Assembly (NCBI GenBank): GCA_007922305.1
Contig: ML677365.1
Coordinates: 19,411,241 to 19,475,240 of the forward strand
DNA: 64,000 nt
From: Dermatemys mawii
Lineage: Eukaryota > Chordata > Testudines > Dermatemydidae
Direction of reading: 5' to 3'
Part shown: piece by piece, positions 11,061-23,459 of the stretch
Layout: each line of letters starts with the position of its first letter
How positions within the stretch are numbered: the first letter of the stretch is position 1
Notes under the pieces: generated by a model
What the model was told of the DNA's origin: nothing
Seen by the model: only the letters and a program-made list of their open reading frames with translations
Databases searched by the model: none
Position numbers and translations under genes: made by a program

Positions 11061-13205
11061 CTTCCCCTCAATTTTTTTTATACCCATGGCTGTACAGGCC
11101 TGTTTCCAAGACCATAGAAGCAAGTGGAAAGACTTCCATTGATTTCAATGACTTTTGGATCAGATTTTATGAGCAGTATAAGAGCCGCTGTATTTCCATA
11201 CCCAGGACCGAATTCTACTCTATTACGCTGGTGTAGATCTGGGAAAAGCATTACCCCAGTGTGACTTACGGGGAAATTTTGCCTCAATCACTGTTACTCT
11301 GGTTAAAATTGCATATTTTTCAGGTAGAGGGATTTGGCAGGTGTTTGTAGTTGGTGCCATGTTCCCTGATCTCATGCATATTATATTCTATCTCTGTTTG
11401 TTTGCAAATCGGAGCTTCTCAACTGCCTGGAGTGTAAGGGATGAAACAGGCCTCAAAATACTATGCTTGAAGATGGGAGTATCTTGTAGTATCTTTTGTG
11501 AAATCAAATAGTTGTTGCATCTGTTTTTTTTAAAAGAATATTTTACTCCTTTTTTTATTATTTTTAAGACGAGATGTAAGAACCTCATGTTTTGATCATG
11601 TTGACCAGTGTACATATATTTCAAGTTGTATTCAGAGATTTATTGTGGGGATTGTATACTACCTAAGTATAATGTGCAACAGATGTGCGTTTTTGGTCTG
11701 TCTCAGGTAGTGTCTTATTTCTCATGCAGATTGAAATACAGAACAGATATATATTGGATATTACTAACAAGAGGGGGACAATATATATTGACAGCCCCTC
11801 ATAAGTCTCCATTTATCTGCTATCTACTGAAACCATTTCATAATTATTCAATACATTGAAAATCAAATTTAAAATTAATCTTACAGATGCCAGGTCATAA
11901 TCTTGCTCACAAGATGAACCCCAAAGACATCAATGGTGCTCCTTGTGTCAGTGAGGCAAGCTAGATTTGGCCTGTAAGGTATATTTGTTACAGAGAGGTG
12001 ATCACATTTATCTTTATTTTTAGTTAGTCCATTAACTGAGGTTTAGGGAATGTTTGATTTTAAATTCCTGATAATAATATTAATCATAATAGCTATAGTT
12101 AGCATCCTCAGAAATAACATGAGAAGAGACCAATGATATTAAAAAGTCTGCTGTCATGAAAAAGATGGCAGGAGGAGGATTAGGCTTCGCCAAGACTAAC
12201 GTAAATGAAATAGTGGCTCTCTTGTGGTTTTGCACTGTTTAGAGGAAGAAGAAATGTGTCTGATTTGAGCTTATACTTTTGATCTGGAGAACAGAAAACT
12301 TAGATATTGCATTACATTTTAATTCCATAAATTATGTTCCACAGAAAAACCAGAGGGTTTTGGTTTTTTGTTTTGTTTTAAGAAGATGAATCATTACTAG
12401 AAAATGTTTCCAGGAAATTCAATTTGACTGTCTTTGTGAACTCTTCACTTCCGCTTTGCATAAACATTCAAGCAGTTGAACTACTGCTAGCTACCATGTG
12501 AATTATAAATGCAAATTCTAAGAGTTCATCAAGAATTAATTACAAATTGTATACTGGATTATAATAGCCAAAATTTGAAATTCAGTATGTTGGATAGTTA
12601 CACAAGCCATCCAACATATAAATCACAAATATGAAAGTTCCTGTACTGAATGTTCTCAATGAACAGTTTAAACTATTGATATAAAAGAAAAATTCATAAA
12701 CAAATTCACAAATGTTGTTAAATAAAGAATGCATCTGAGAATGTTGTAAGTGACTTGCAAACATATCATGTTCATTAAGGAAGCAACATTTAGCTAATAC
12801 ATTGTTCGTTATGAATTCATTTTTCAGCTGTAATGGTTACTCAGATCAAATAAATATTTCACCGTCCATTTCTCCCCTCTTCCCTCCCCCATGTTTGTTT
12901 GCTCCTATCATACTTCATCCTATACAAGTATAAAGCTGTTGTAAGAATCATTGCTGTGACTAACTGATTTGCACATGCAGATCAGATAGCTCCTTATATT
13001 TGTACATGTAGATATTAAAAGTTTAAAATTATAGGACAGGGTTATGTCGCCTCTTGAAAGTTTTGAATCAGAAAGTCTATAATCATATACTCGGAGAATT
13101 GACAGATATGAACAATACTCTTGAAAGTTAATCTATCTGGGTACATATAAAACCCCCATTAACTTTTTGTCAGATCACCTTAAAAACCTACATTAATTTA
13201 TCTTC
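11061..13205. other. Unique AT-rich sequence, no gene
   Basis: A possible old palindromic fragment (CCGAATTCTACTCTATTACGC...TTACGGGGAAATTTTGCC) is at about 11205-11290. Otherwise nothing is recognised. Confidence 0.45.
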
Positions 13206-13292
13206 ACAATTAGAGTATTATCCCTATTTTACAGATGCTGCAGGACTTTGAGTACTGAACAGTGATTTGCCCAAGGCCAAATTGTCAGCCCA
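13206..13292 (+). mobile_element. MIR-like SINE fragment
   Basis: TATTATCCCTATTTTACAGATG followed after a gap by GTGATTTGCCCAAGGCCA matches the conserved 3' half of MIR (CCC.ATTTTACAGATGAGG ... CTTGCCCAAGGTCACA). It is an ancient fragment without function. Confidence 0.7.
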
Positions 13293-14039
13293 ATGAAAGT
13301 TAGTGCCTATACATGCATATAGACCTTCTGGATGCAGCAGGCTCTTATGAGAGAACAATATCAGAAAAAGGGTCATAAACTAGATTTTCGTGGATGACTA
13401 GTCCCAAAGGAAAGACACTTACAAAAATTTTAAAAATCAGCTCCCTACATTTCTGGTCACTTGAAAGTAGCTGCTGTAAACAATAACATCTACTGAAGAT
13501 GGATAGAATAATACTTAATAAGATTCCATTTAAAATGTTTGTGATGTGATTCCCAGTTAAAATAACATGAATCATATATCTTATTTCCACGGGGGAAATG
13601 TTCTGTTAATACACCCTCTAACTAAAAACCTATAATGCAAAAAGACACTATCATACGTCTGCCTGTCCTACACCTGTATTCCTTTTTACAACTCTGTGAC
13701 CTATAGGCAAATTAGAATATTTACCAGGTTTCCTGATAGGGTACCACAGGTAGAGATGCATTGAGATTTACTAACTTCAATTCAAGGTGAACCCTTTGAC
13801 TGCTTACTCCATTTCACTTCACATATAATTTAGATCAAGTGCTCTGCCAAGCCAATGAATGTCAATAACAATTCTCTATTTGAATGACTGTTGCACTTGT
13901 GTCAGGTGATGTCAGAGTGCCAAGTGCTAACCTAGCTCAAATTCTGCTTTGGACTATATGAAGTTTCAAATCTTGTTTTTCTCTTTCTTCAAATTATTTT
14001 GGGAGGGAGGGAGGGAGGGGAAGGAGAGCTTTGAATGAA
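13293..14039. other. Unique sequence; short GGGA repeat
   Basis: A (GGGA)n run lies at about 14001-14020. No gene seen. Confidence 0.5.
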
Positions 14040-14900
14040 CCCAGACAGACATGTAGGCTTTAAATTATGTTTTGTGAACTGAAGCAAGGCAGACGCTTCC
14101 AATGAGTGCACGTTTTGCTACTGTTTGCAAAGCAGACACATGCTGGTGCATTGTTGTAGGACATGAATTATACTTCTGTGCTCCTGATTTGTAACCACAC
14201 CTGTATATCCTTAGAAATGCTAATAGAAAAATATGAATTTAGGCACAAAGGAGAATCTAATAAGAACAACATTTGAATGGGTAGGAAAATGTCTTCCCCC
14301 ACCTCCCAGTCATTAGGACTGGAGGAACATGCTTATAGTAATTAGGTAAGATTGATTTAGAGGCCGAACACCACCCACAATTTGTGTAGTCTGGGGTCAG
14401 GTGGGCAGCTGCAGAAACCGCTCAGCTAATTATGAGAATTCACTGTTCGTTAATAGAATCTCTCTCCACAAACAGCAGCTGTGTGTTTGCTCACGCAGAT
14501 TATTAATTCTGGCCTTGCCTCAGCTGCAAGTTTCTGCTGCGTCGAAAGGAATCCTCTGATAGAAGTGTCAGTTATCACCCAAGCGATGCCAAGGGTGAGA
14601 TAGGGAAGGAAAAAAGGAAAGAAGGGAAAATATCTTCTAATCACAGGTGTATGAAGATTTTTTGCGTATCCCTCCCTTTTCTGCCTCTTACTCCCAAACA
14701 ATTAAATGCCAATTTTGGAACTCATTAATCTGTAGGCAACCTAGCGAGATCTAATTTATACCTGTCAAGAGCAATGGGCAGCAGCTAATAGGAAAGTAAT
14801 TGCAATAGAAGTCTGCTTTCCCACTTGATAGTATGCTTGCTTTTAACGACAAACCTTTGATAGTGCAACATCCGAACACTATTAGTGATCATGTTGTGTG
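14040..14900. promoter_or_regulatory. Possible conserved non-coding element (speculative)
   Basis: This repeat-free stretch is denser in transcription-factor-like words than its flanks: several CAGCTG E-boxes, TAATTA/ATTAAT homeodomain cores and AACCACACC. It includes a balanced-composition block at 14340-14600. It has no good coding frame. Cross-species conservation cannot be judged from the sequence alone, so this is only a candidate enhancer. Confidence 0.2.
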
Positions 14901-16599
14901 TTGGAACTAAGTATCTATGCTTTGTTTGGGAGAACACAATAAGCATAAACATATATCATGAAGAGATTCATGCTCATGTTTTACTTTATACAACTACTTT
15001 ACATGAGAAATATGGCATATAACCATTTGTGGGAAATATTTTTCCTACAAGATAAGAAATAAGGTTGGTTTTCTGTATATTTTTCTTCCTGTAAAATAAA
15101 AGTGGTCAGTGAAATCCTGGCTTTGTTGAAGACAGCGGGTAAAACTCTCTCATTGACAGCAGTAGGGCCAAGATCTCACCCTTGATTCTTAAATCTGATA
15201 CCCATATAAAATATCATCACTTTGATTCTAGTGAGTCTCATGCCTGAGTTGGGTTAATGTGATAGGATGAAACATCTATTATTTACGCAGGACACCATCC
15301 ATCAAAAAGCTAGCCCTGGTGATTCAGAAATTTTCTCAGTAACACTGCAGTCTTGGTGAAAATAAAGTGCCCACATTATCCCTTATGTAAAATGTCCACA
15401 TTATTCATTCAGCTGGAGACAGGGTGGGCACTCAGGATACACGCATCTGCAAAACTAAAGTGGGGGAAGAGCCATGTTTTCCTATATGAGATGCTGAGTA
15501 TAGCAATAGCCATGGGAGTCAGTGGATACTAACATCTGCTTTGTGACAGAGATATAGCCTTCTGTAACACTGACTTGTGTCCTGTGACTGGGGCCAAACC
15601 ATTGTCTTACAAACAGTAATATGTATCACACGCTTATTACATACTGGATGAGAAAATACAGTGGAGGAAACAGATTTACGACAATGATCTAGTGAGAAGT
15701 GTGTTCTTGTAATGAACACATGAGATGACCATTGGAAAAACTAAACCATCAGGATGATAATAATCAAGCCAGGCCTAAGTAATCCCTGGTATGTTTCCAT
15801 TGATTTCTACACTTCAGTGAAGTTGTAGCAAGCATGTATGTGGCCCATTATGTTTGGTCTAATCTAACCCAGAAAGGGATGCAATGGGTTAGTGGCTTGA
15901 TAGTGTGATTTTAAAAAAATCTTTCACTAGAACTAATTGAAAACTGGCTTTTTCACTAAAAAAGATTTTTTTTGCCAAAATTATCTTTTGACAGAATGTT
16001 TCATCAAAACCAGAAATATTTGTTTTCATTTTTCGTTTAAGAGAAAAGAAGGCAAAAATAATTTTCGCTCAATAGTTTTGCAAGAAAAAATACTTTCCTG
16101 ATCAGTTCTCGTTCTCAAATCTCTCAGGCTACTTAAAATAAAACCTAAACTGGTAGTTGGTTCAGGCCTAACCAGCTTGCTCTCACTCAACTCCCTAATA
16201 GAGCTATTCAATTACAGGGCATAGCCAAGGCCTGTAGCCTTTTGCAAGTTACTGCACAAGAAAGCCCTAGAATTTTGCATGTGATCTTGAGTATCATGCA
16301 AAACCAACACTCAAAAGGTGGTTTGATACCTAATTCACACAAAAAAGGCATTACACCAGTCACCCAAACTCCTTGGGCCAATTTCAATGCCTAAATTATT
16401 CTAACATCATAAATGTGAACCTAACCCCAATGATGGGAATCTCTAACCCCTGCTGTCAAGACTAACTTCCCAAAGCTGCAATTCTGTGCAAGAAACAAAC
16501 CATATTTATCTCTATCACACCTTCATGTTTATGTGATTACTACTGGTAAATGTTAACTGTAGTAGACATAAATATAATATATATGAATGGTGGAGTAAC
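14901..16599. other. Unique AT-rich sequence, no gene
   Basis: No element or exon recognised on either strand. Confidence 0.5.
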
Positions 16600-16611
16600 A
16601 GTAACAATACT
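16600..16611. repeat. Target-site duplication of PLE copy B, left
   Basis: AGTAACAATACT, repeated exactly at 17265-17276 on the other side of the element. Confidence 0.9.
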
Positions 16612-16752
16612 CAAGAATCAGAGGGGTAGCCGTGTTAGTCTGGAATTGCAGAAGTGACAAAGAGTCCTGTGGCACCTTAAAGACTTAACTAAAGTATTAG
16701 AGCATAAGCTTTCGTGGGCTAACACCCACTTTGTCGGATGCATGCCATGCAT

Positions 16753-16790
16753 CCGACGAAGTGGGTATTAGCCCACGAAAGCTTATGCTC
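16753..16790 (+). ncRNA. Hammerhead-ribozyme-like motif in PLE copy B
   Basis: CCGACGA, an extra A, a GTGGG/CCCAC stem II, GAAA, a GC-TTAT-GC stem III and TC lie in the same arrangement as at 1119-1156. A mirror copy with CCGACAA lies at about 16700-16737 on the minus strand. Confidence 0.45.
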
Positions 16791-16792
16791 TA

Positions 16793-17192
16793 NNNNNNNN
16801 NNNNNNNNNNNNNNNNNNNNNNNNNNNNNNNNNNNNNNNNNNNNNNNNNNNNNNNNNNNNNNNNNNNNNNNNNNNNNNNNNNNNNNNNNNNNNNNNNNNN
16901 NNNNNNNNNNNNNNNNNNNNNNNNNNNNNNNNNNNNNNNNNNNNNNNNNNNNNNNNNNNNNNNNNNNNNNNNNNNNNNNNNNNNNNNNNNNNNNNNNNNN
17001 NNNNNNNNNNNNNNNNNNNNNNNNNNNNNNNNNNNNNNNNNNNNNNNNNNNNNNNNNNNNNNNNNNNNNNNNNNNNNNNNNNNNNNNNNNNNNNNNNNNN
17101 NNNNNNNNNNNNNNNNNNNNNNNNNNNNNNNNNNNNNNNNNNNNNNNNNNNNNNNNNNNNNNNNNNNNNNNNNNNNNNNNNNNNNNNNNNNN
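16793..17192. other. Assembly gap of 400 N
   Basis: Exactly 400 N. The 25 bases before the gap (16768-16792) are identical to the 25 bases after it (17193-17217), as expected if two contigs overlap but were not merged. The round length suggests a placeholder. Confidence 0.95.
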
Positions 17193-17264
17193 TTAGCCCA
17201 CGAAAGCTTATGCTCTAATACTTTAGTTAGTCTTTAAGGTGCCACAGGACTCTTTGTCACTTCA

Positions 17265-17276
17265 AGTAACAATACT
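17265..17276. repeat. Target-site duplication of PLE copy B, right
   Basis: AGTAACAATACT, an exact match to 16600-16611. Confidence 0.9.
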
Positions 17277-17763
17277 GTAATTTCTGTATGACTGAATGTA
17301 GGCACAGATAATTCATATTATAGAAAAGTTTGAGTTATGGTAATCATAAAAGCTAGATAATATGATATAAAATATGCTTGTTTTAAAGACAGCACAATAA
17401 AAATCCTGCATATTGTAAATAAGTTTCTGCATCTACAAACCTATCACTATGGCATTGATCAAGTAGGGGAATATAATATTTAAAATATGGCATGTTCATT
17501 TTAAATAAATTGTCCATTGATTCTCATTTTGTAAAATTTTGTACAACTACATAGTTTACTGGAATACTAGCTTTCTAGCTGGAAAAGGAAATTGACTTAT
17601 GTTACATTTACTCTGCTATCAGTGAATAAGATTAGCATAGTTTAGTTTTTTAATTGGCATTTCTTCTTCGCTTGTTTTTAACGGTGATGAGAAACCAATT
17701 TAACCTTATTGTCTGATTGCACCTATTACCTTGATTTTGAAAATAAAGATAGTGGGTAAAAAA
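17277..17763. other. Unique AT-rich sequence, no gene
   Basis: Nothing recognised between the two PLE insertions. Confidence 0.5.
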
Positions 17764-17778
17764 TTTTAAAGTAATGTA
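17764..17778. repeat. Target-site duplication of PLE copy D, left
   Basis: TTTTAAAGTAATGTA, repeated exactly at 17957-17971. Confidence 0.9.
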
Positions 17779-17956
17779 TCAAAGGTGTTAGTCTGGCTCT
17801 ACAAAAGCGACAGAGTCCTGTGGCACCTTATAGACTAACAGATGTATTAGAGCATAAGCTTTCATGGGTGCATCCGACGAAGTGGGTATTCACCCATGAA
17901 AGCTTATGCTCTAATACATCTTTTAGTCTATAATGTGCCACAGGACTCTTTGTCAC
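17779..17956. mobile_element. PLE copy D: 178-bp palindromic tail insertion
   Basis: The inverted tail arm begins with GTGTTAGTCTGG and runs to 17870. The plus arm runs from 17871 to GTCAC at about 17956. Bases 17850-17870 and 17891-17911 are a perfect 21-bp inverted repeat around a 20-base loop that contains the CCGACGA core. The stem II strand (CACCC and CATG) differs from copies A to C, so this is a separate subfamily. There is no coding sequence. Without the PLE tail to compare, it would be classed as a MITE. Confidence 0.9.
17874..17911 (+). ncRNA. Hammerhead-ribozyme-like motif in PLE copy D
   Basis: CCGACGA plus an extra A, GTGGGT...ACCCAT as stem II, GAAA, GC-TTAT-GC and TC. In the palindrome, the same bases of the 3' half can pair with the opposing arm instead, which would disrupt the ribozyme fold. 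Confidence 0.4.
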
Positions 17957-17971
17957 TTTTAAAGTAATGTA
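17957..17971. repeat. Target-site duplication of PLE copy D, right
   Basis: TTTTAAAGTAATGTA, an exact match to 17764-17778. Confidence 0.9.
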
Positions 17972-20900
17972 GGAATCTAACTCCCACTGACTTTTAATTG
18001 GAGTTTAACTGCTAAAGTCACTCAGGCAATTCTGAACATTCTACCCAGTGTATTTTTTCATAATTTGTATTTGTTTGCATGGATTGCATAAATATACAGT
18101 GAGATTGCTTTATACCTTGTGTTAGCAACTGAAGTTGCTATACATATTATATAAGATTTCAGATTAAGTTTATAAATATGCAAAAAGGTTGGGTTTGGTC
18201 TTGTTATAAATTAAAGCATACTGGAATGTTTGTCCTATTGGATTCGCCATGGGTGGCAATGGGTTACACAGTAATTGTTTCACAGGTGTAACAAAGTCAT
18301 TATTTAGGTTTGTCAAAACATGCTAAGAGTATTCCTAGTAAAAGTGGAACTAAAACTAGACTAAATAACTGCAAAATATCAAGTTACCTGAGCCTTCCTT
18401 GTATGTGAGATAAATTACTAACTCGGAGTTGGCTAGTAAATGGCTGTTTATTTTTTAAAGAGTTTTTAAAGAGTTTTATTTAACGATTGATTTCACTTAT
18501 GCTTAGTTAAAGAAGTGTATGCATTGCATAGCAGGGCTGTTCATCTTCAGCTATGGACTTAGAAATCTAGCCTTATGATTACCATGATATATATCCTATA
18601 ACTTCAATCTCAGTAGTAACAATCCATGCCACAAAGCTACTGTATAAAGGACTCTGCTAAGTAGATGCCTGGGCTAAGTCACTGTAACATGGTGACTTAG
18701 TCACCTGTCCTTGAAATGTTTTTTCAATATCTGCCATGATGTCAATCACAAATGAGAAATGGGGCTACTGTTCCTTGTTTGTCTCTCTGCAAGAAGAATA
18801 TCAAACTTCTATGCTTTACCCAACTATTTTTAACTTTAGGGACCAAATTTGTTCTTAATAAATCGAATGTTGTTTTCATAGGGTTTGCTTCCTTTCAAAC
18901 AATGGTATAATTTTGGCTTTACACATTCCATTTTTCTCCATTGTCACCCAACCTGTGTTTAGGGCATATTAACAAAGTAGCAGAGAAAAGCCTGAATTAA
19001 CCTGAAGTTACTTCTTTATAAGTAACTAGGACCATTATTCAACAGAAAAATCCTTAAAAACCTCAAAAGGCATATTAGCAAAACTGTTTACATAGTATAG
19101 GGAGTTTGCATCAATCACACATTCATTCACCAATTAAATGAGATTCAGTTCTCTGCTTTATTAGTTTAAAAAAGTACTTTTGAGCTACAGCCCATTACTT
19201 CAAACATAATCAGTTAAATCTGCCTCTGTTTAAAATTTGCATGAATAAAACGTATTGTGTCTGGCAATAAATTTTGTTTTCCAAGTGCAATAGGACTGAG
19301 GAATTGTGCTGCAGTCCTGGGTTCATGAACTTTTCAGAACTTGCCTGTAAAACCATATTCAGTTAATGGCAAAACGGTGTCAAATACACTAATCTGCTAA
19401 ACAGAGTGATTGATAGAACAATCTAGAAGCATAACCATAGAGTAATAAGGTATCTCAGACTTCCAGATTACAATCCACTTAACAGGATGAATCCACTAGG
19501 ATTGGACCCATTGCTGATGTTGTTTATACATTGCTCTCTTTTTTCAGACTTCTCTCATTTTTCATACTTTCTTCCCTTTCTTTCTCTGAAGTGCTACCTG
19601 TGTCCTGTAAAAGCCCCTTCCATCTCGGCTTCAGATCCTCTAGTTCCAAGTCTCCCTCATTGCTTTAGGCCACCCTCACATACACATGCATACACCCCTT
19701 TTTGTTGCAAACCACAACATTTCTTTTTTTGTTTTCTTTTACGCATCTTACCACTTATTCTACTGCTAATGAACACAGCTTTTAGACCTCTTTTTCCTTG
19801 TTCCACACTGCAGGTTTTTTCATCATGTATAGGCCCCTAGCTCTTCTTCTGTTGTCTAGATGGAAGCATCTCTTCTTTGGGCTCTGGCTATAATAATATT
19901 TTATCCTCTTCATTCCTCTCTTTTCTTGACACCCAAATGCATTCCCCCTCCCCCATACCATATGCATATACTTTTTCATATTGGTCTATGTGTCCAGGTA
20001 CTTATAATAACACCCATTGTCACAGTATTCTTCCTGTATCCAAAATTTTATCACCTTTAACTAGATGACTTCTTGACATCTAGTTCTGACACATTTGGCT
20101 TCAGGTGTGCTGGTGAATGGAAGGTCATTCACCTCTCTTTCCTACACTCACTGCACAGATTAATAGCATCTCATTTAAAACTTTACTGGAAAAAGAACTT
20201 CAAAATACACTATGAAAAAAGTCCAGCACTGGCAGGGCAATGGAATAGATAGCCAATGGGTCTTTTCCATCTGATATTTTATGACTCTGAAGAAAAAAAA
20301 TCAGGAGTTCTGTTTCTGTTGGAAAATATCATACCCGTAATGCACAACTGGGTTTTATCATTTCCACATCCCCAGCTACAATTATGATGATGTTAAGTTT
20401 TAGTGTCATCCTATAAACAGATTTTTTTCATTTGAAATGTCTATTTGGACAGTAATTATTATATGTCTCTCATGTTTAAAGTCTCAACACTGTATACAAA
20501 CCATTTTTCCAGCTTGGAATAATTTGAATAAGGCCAAATGCATATTATACCTTAATGTATAATTGATAAAACAATATAGGGGAATTATATCCTATCATGA
20601 TCTTCATCATGTTGTATACAAAGGATTTTTACTACATGATCAAAAATTAAAATTAAAAACCCAGCATCCTTATAAGTTTGGTTCAGTTCCAATATATTTC
20701 ATTGCTATAGGAAAGTATTGCTAACACAGAAATTGAATTTGTAGCAGTGCCTCCTGATTGGGTTCTAAATATATTACAATACTGTGATAACTTCATTTTT
20801 GCAACCCCTTATATAATTTCATTCCTGCAGATAAATAGTTTAATTTAGTGTGGTTTTCTAATACTAACATTTGTTTTTTGGCATCAGGTTGCCGAGCTTT

Positions 20901-22730
20901 TCATAGAATGGGGATAATTTCAAGATTATTCTGATATCCCCTGAAATAAATTATTTAAAATATTTTTGAAAAAGGAAGTAAAAGAAGTTCCTCTGGGTAA
21001 TTGATGTGCAGCAAGCCACAGCATCAGTTGTATATTCATTTTCTCCTATGTATGCAATTATCCACTCAGCCTGTACCCAATAATATTATTTTTCTTCCCA
21101 AGATGGAAGTATATAAAGCCATTAAAAATAATCCAAAGAATTCTATTTGCTGAATAAATTTTAATTTGCATGGCATCAGGAATTTTTTATTAATGGGAAA
21201 TAAATTATTGCAATCTTATGGAAGGCGACAAGTTAATAGCTTTGTGAAAAGTAATGGAGAGAAAATGATCTTGAAAAGGTCAGGTCTCCTGTCAGTGTCT
21301 TTATGCACAATTAAAACAAGTCAAGAAAGTGGCTATATAATCAGGACCATGAATATGCATTATATCCTAATGAGAGTGTGAAGATGGAGATGGGTTAGTG
21401 CTAAAGTCATGGTGAGGTGGTGACATAAAAATGGTAATTTGTGATGTAGTATTTAACTACATGCTTCTATTTCCTGTGGGAAGATTAACTCATTGCTACC
21501 TAGCTAATCATTATTGTACTATTAATACTATACCGAGTCTACACAAAATAATTCTCTTTATAACATCATCCAAATGCATTCACGTATCAAGTGCCGCACG
21601 ATAGTCATGGCTGAATGCAGTTAAATATCTCTGCTGTCTCTCTCTGATGTGGTGAATCCCCATAATCCCTAATACCGTAATGCTTGTTAATAGTATATGG
21701 TCAAATACATTTTCAAGCCATTAGTGGATTTCATTTATTGCTTCCTACAAATAACTTGGCTGGTCACTGGGGCTCCCCAGCAGGAGAACAGCAGCAAGAA
21801 TCCTTTCCTTGCAGACTATGGTGTGGGAACATTGCTGGTCCTATAGCCAAAGAGATTGAGTAGACTCTGCAGACCTAGCATCACCCCATCTGTGTATGGA
21901 GAGAAGAACTGGTGGACAGTGGCAGATACTCCACTACACATGCTTCTTTCCTCCTCATGTTTGGAGAAGGGGCAGACTTTGGGTCATCACTTTCGTTTTT
22001 GACTAAATCCCAGTTCTGATTAGGAAACCCCCTTGGAAATAGACATGAGCAGAAATAACCAACTCCATCAAGAAGTTAATTTATGTTCTTACGTGGTTGA
22101 TTTCCATTCTGGTAACATGCTCATTTAGTGGGTCCTGTTGCTGCTAATACATGTTATTGTGTCATCTGTGGCTATTCTACATTTTAATTGAAAAGTGGTA
22201 TGAGCATTCTGAGTCAGTGGTCATTTACTAAAAGATAATTGTCACTGAGTAATTATTCTGATGAGCTAATAGTGATTTATAAAGTTAAAACACCTCTCAC
22301 AATGCTGTTTATTTGGGAATGTCATTAGAAGCCATTCACTAAAAACTCGATTCTGTACTTTATTAGAAAATAAGAACACGTAGAAAAGAGAAGGCGCACC
22401 TGGAATTGTGCAGTGCTTTGTATGGGTGGCAGGCTGTGTTCAGACCTGTCTGACAACATGTTCATAGTTGTGTTCAGTTAATAGCTCTTCCCATATACTG
22501 GCTCGTGTACTCTACACTATTTTGCCACTCTGCCCATCCTAGGACAGGTTTCTTAGTTATGGCCAAGACATCTGCAGCCAACCTAAAATATGGGAGATCC
22601 AAAACTAAATCTAACATCATGTGTCCATTCAGGGATAGCTGTAAGGAAGGGTAATATTGGTGGACGGATTTCCCAATTGCAAGCAAAGTCCCTCTGTAAA
22701 CTGATTTAATTCCACATTATTATATCACTG
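17972..22730. other. Unique AT-rich sequence, no gene
   Basis: This is the longest stretch with nothing recognisable. A pyrimidine-rich block (19480-19990) gives a 117-codon frame rich in Phe, Leu, Ser and Pro, without a domain. A few palindromic words occur but no complete element. Confidence 0.5.
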
Positions 22731-22734
22731 GAGT

Positions 22735-23040
22735 TGCCCCTACTCGTATTATATGGTGACTTCAACATCCATATAGATGATGCATCAGCCCAGAATAACC
22801 ATGAAACAGCCTCAGATAAGCTCAAAACTCAGATCAGATAGACATTCTTTGCTTCTGATATTTGGGCTGGAATTAAAGTTGTGATGGACTGGACATTGTA
22901 CACATAGTGTGAGCTGGTCACTGCCTCCTGCGTTTTCAGCTTGGGGCAAAGAACTTATTTTGATTGTCCACCTTAGGAGACTGATTAAACTGAGGTGTTT
23001 GTACTTTTGGGGATGAATATTTGACACTGCTCTGTTGAGA
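22735..23040 (+). mobile_element. Fossil LINE: apurinic-like endonuclease fragment
   Basis: The plus-strand frame starting near 22739 reads LVLYGDFNIHIDDASAQN. GDFN.H is the signature of the endonuclease of non-LTR retrotransposons, and IDD.S is typical of L2/CR1-like elements. The frame ends at a stop near 22840. It is too decayed to assign to a clade. Confidence 0.55.
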
Positions 23041-23459
23041 GATTGTTAAAACTCTTCTGTTCTCCACCTTTGAGAGGGTGTGGTCTTCTGGGTATCCTTG
23101 GCTCCTTCTTACTCATGAGCTGGGCAGATGAAGTGTGGGGGTAGCCTGCTGGGACCCTAGTGGACCAAGTCTTAGATGAAGATTTTGAAATAAATATTTT
23201 TTAAAGATTGTATACTATGGCTGCTACGTGAGACAAAGAAGCAATTCTCTTCTTCCATCATAGCAAACTAAACTAAGTAGAATAGATTTGGACTTAGCTG
23301 CCTACATCAATAATAGAAGAGCAGACATCACAGATCACACTGCCATCCACTAACAGTGGTGTGAACATTTTAGTGAACTACTTAATCATTTATCTACTGT
23401 TTCTGATGATGTCCACAAATTGCCCACATCTAATGTGCTTGCCAGTCCAGCCACATAAG

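Larger units (their letters stand above)
16612..17264. mobile_element. PLE copy B: tail-only fold-back insertion with an assembly gap
   Basis: The left arm (16612-16744) is the PLE tail inverted, from CAAGAATCAGAGGGGTAGCC to the TGTCGGATGCATG region. At 16745 the sequence turns round and the same tail resumes in plus orientation to TTTGTCACTTC at 17264. No RT or endonuclease sequence is visible. The inverted arm carries a hammerhead-like core with G8 changed to A. A 400-N gap sits in the plus arm. If the gap is an artefact (see its entry), the insertion is only about 228 bp, similar to copy D. Confidence 0.9.

Noticed and set aside
16731..17237. Open frames of 168 and 152 codons
   Set aside because: They consist almost wholly of unknown bases in the 400-N gap.
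17779..17956. Classification as a DNA-transposon MITE
   Set aside because: Its arms are PLE tail sequence found attached to RT and endonuclease at 44-47 kb, and the target duplication is 15 bp rather than 2 or 8.
19487..19840. 117-codon frame rich in Phe, Leu, Ser and Pro
   Set aside because: It arises from a pyrimidine-rich tract. There is no domain, no periodicity and no supporting splice sites that I can see.
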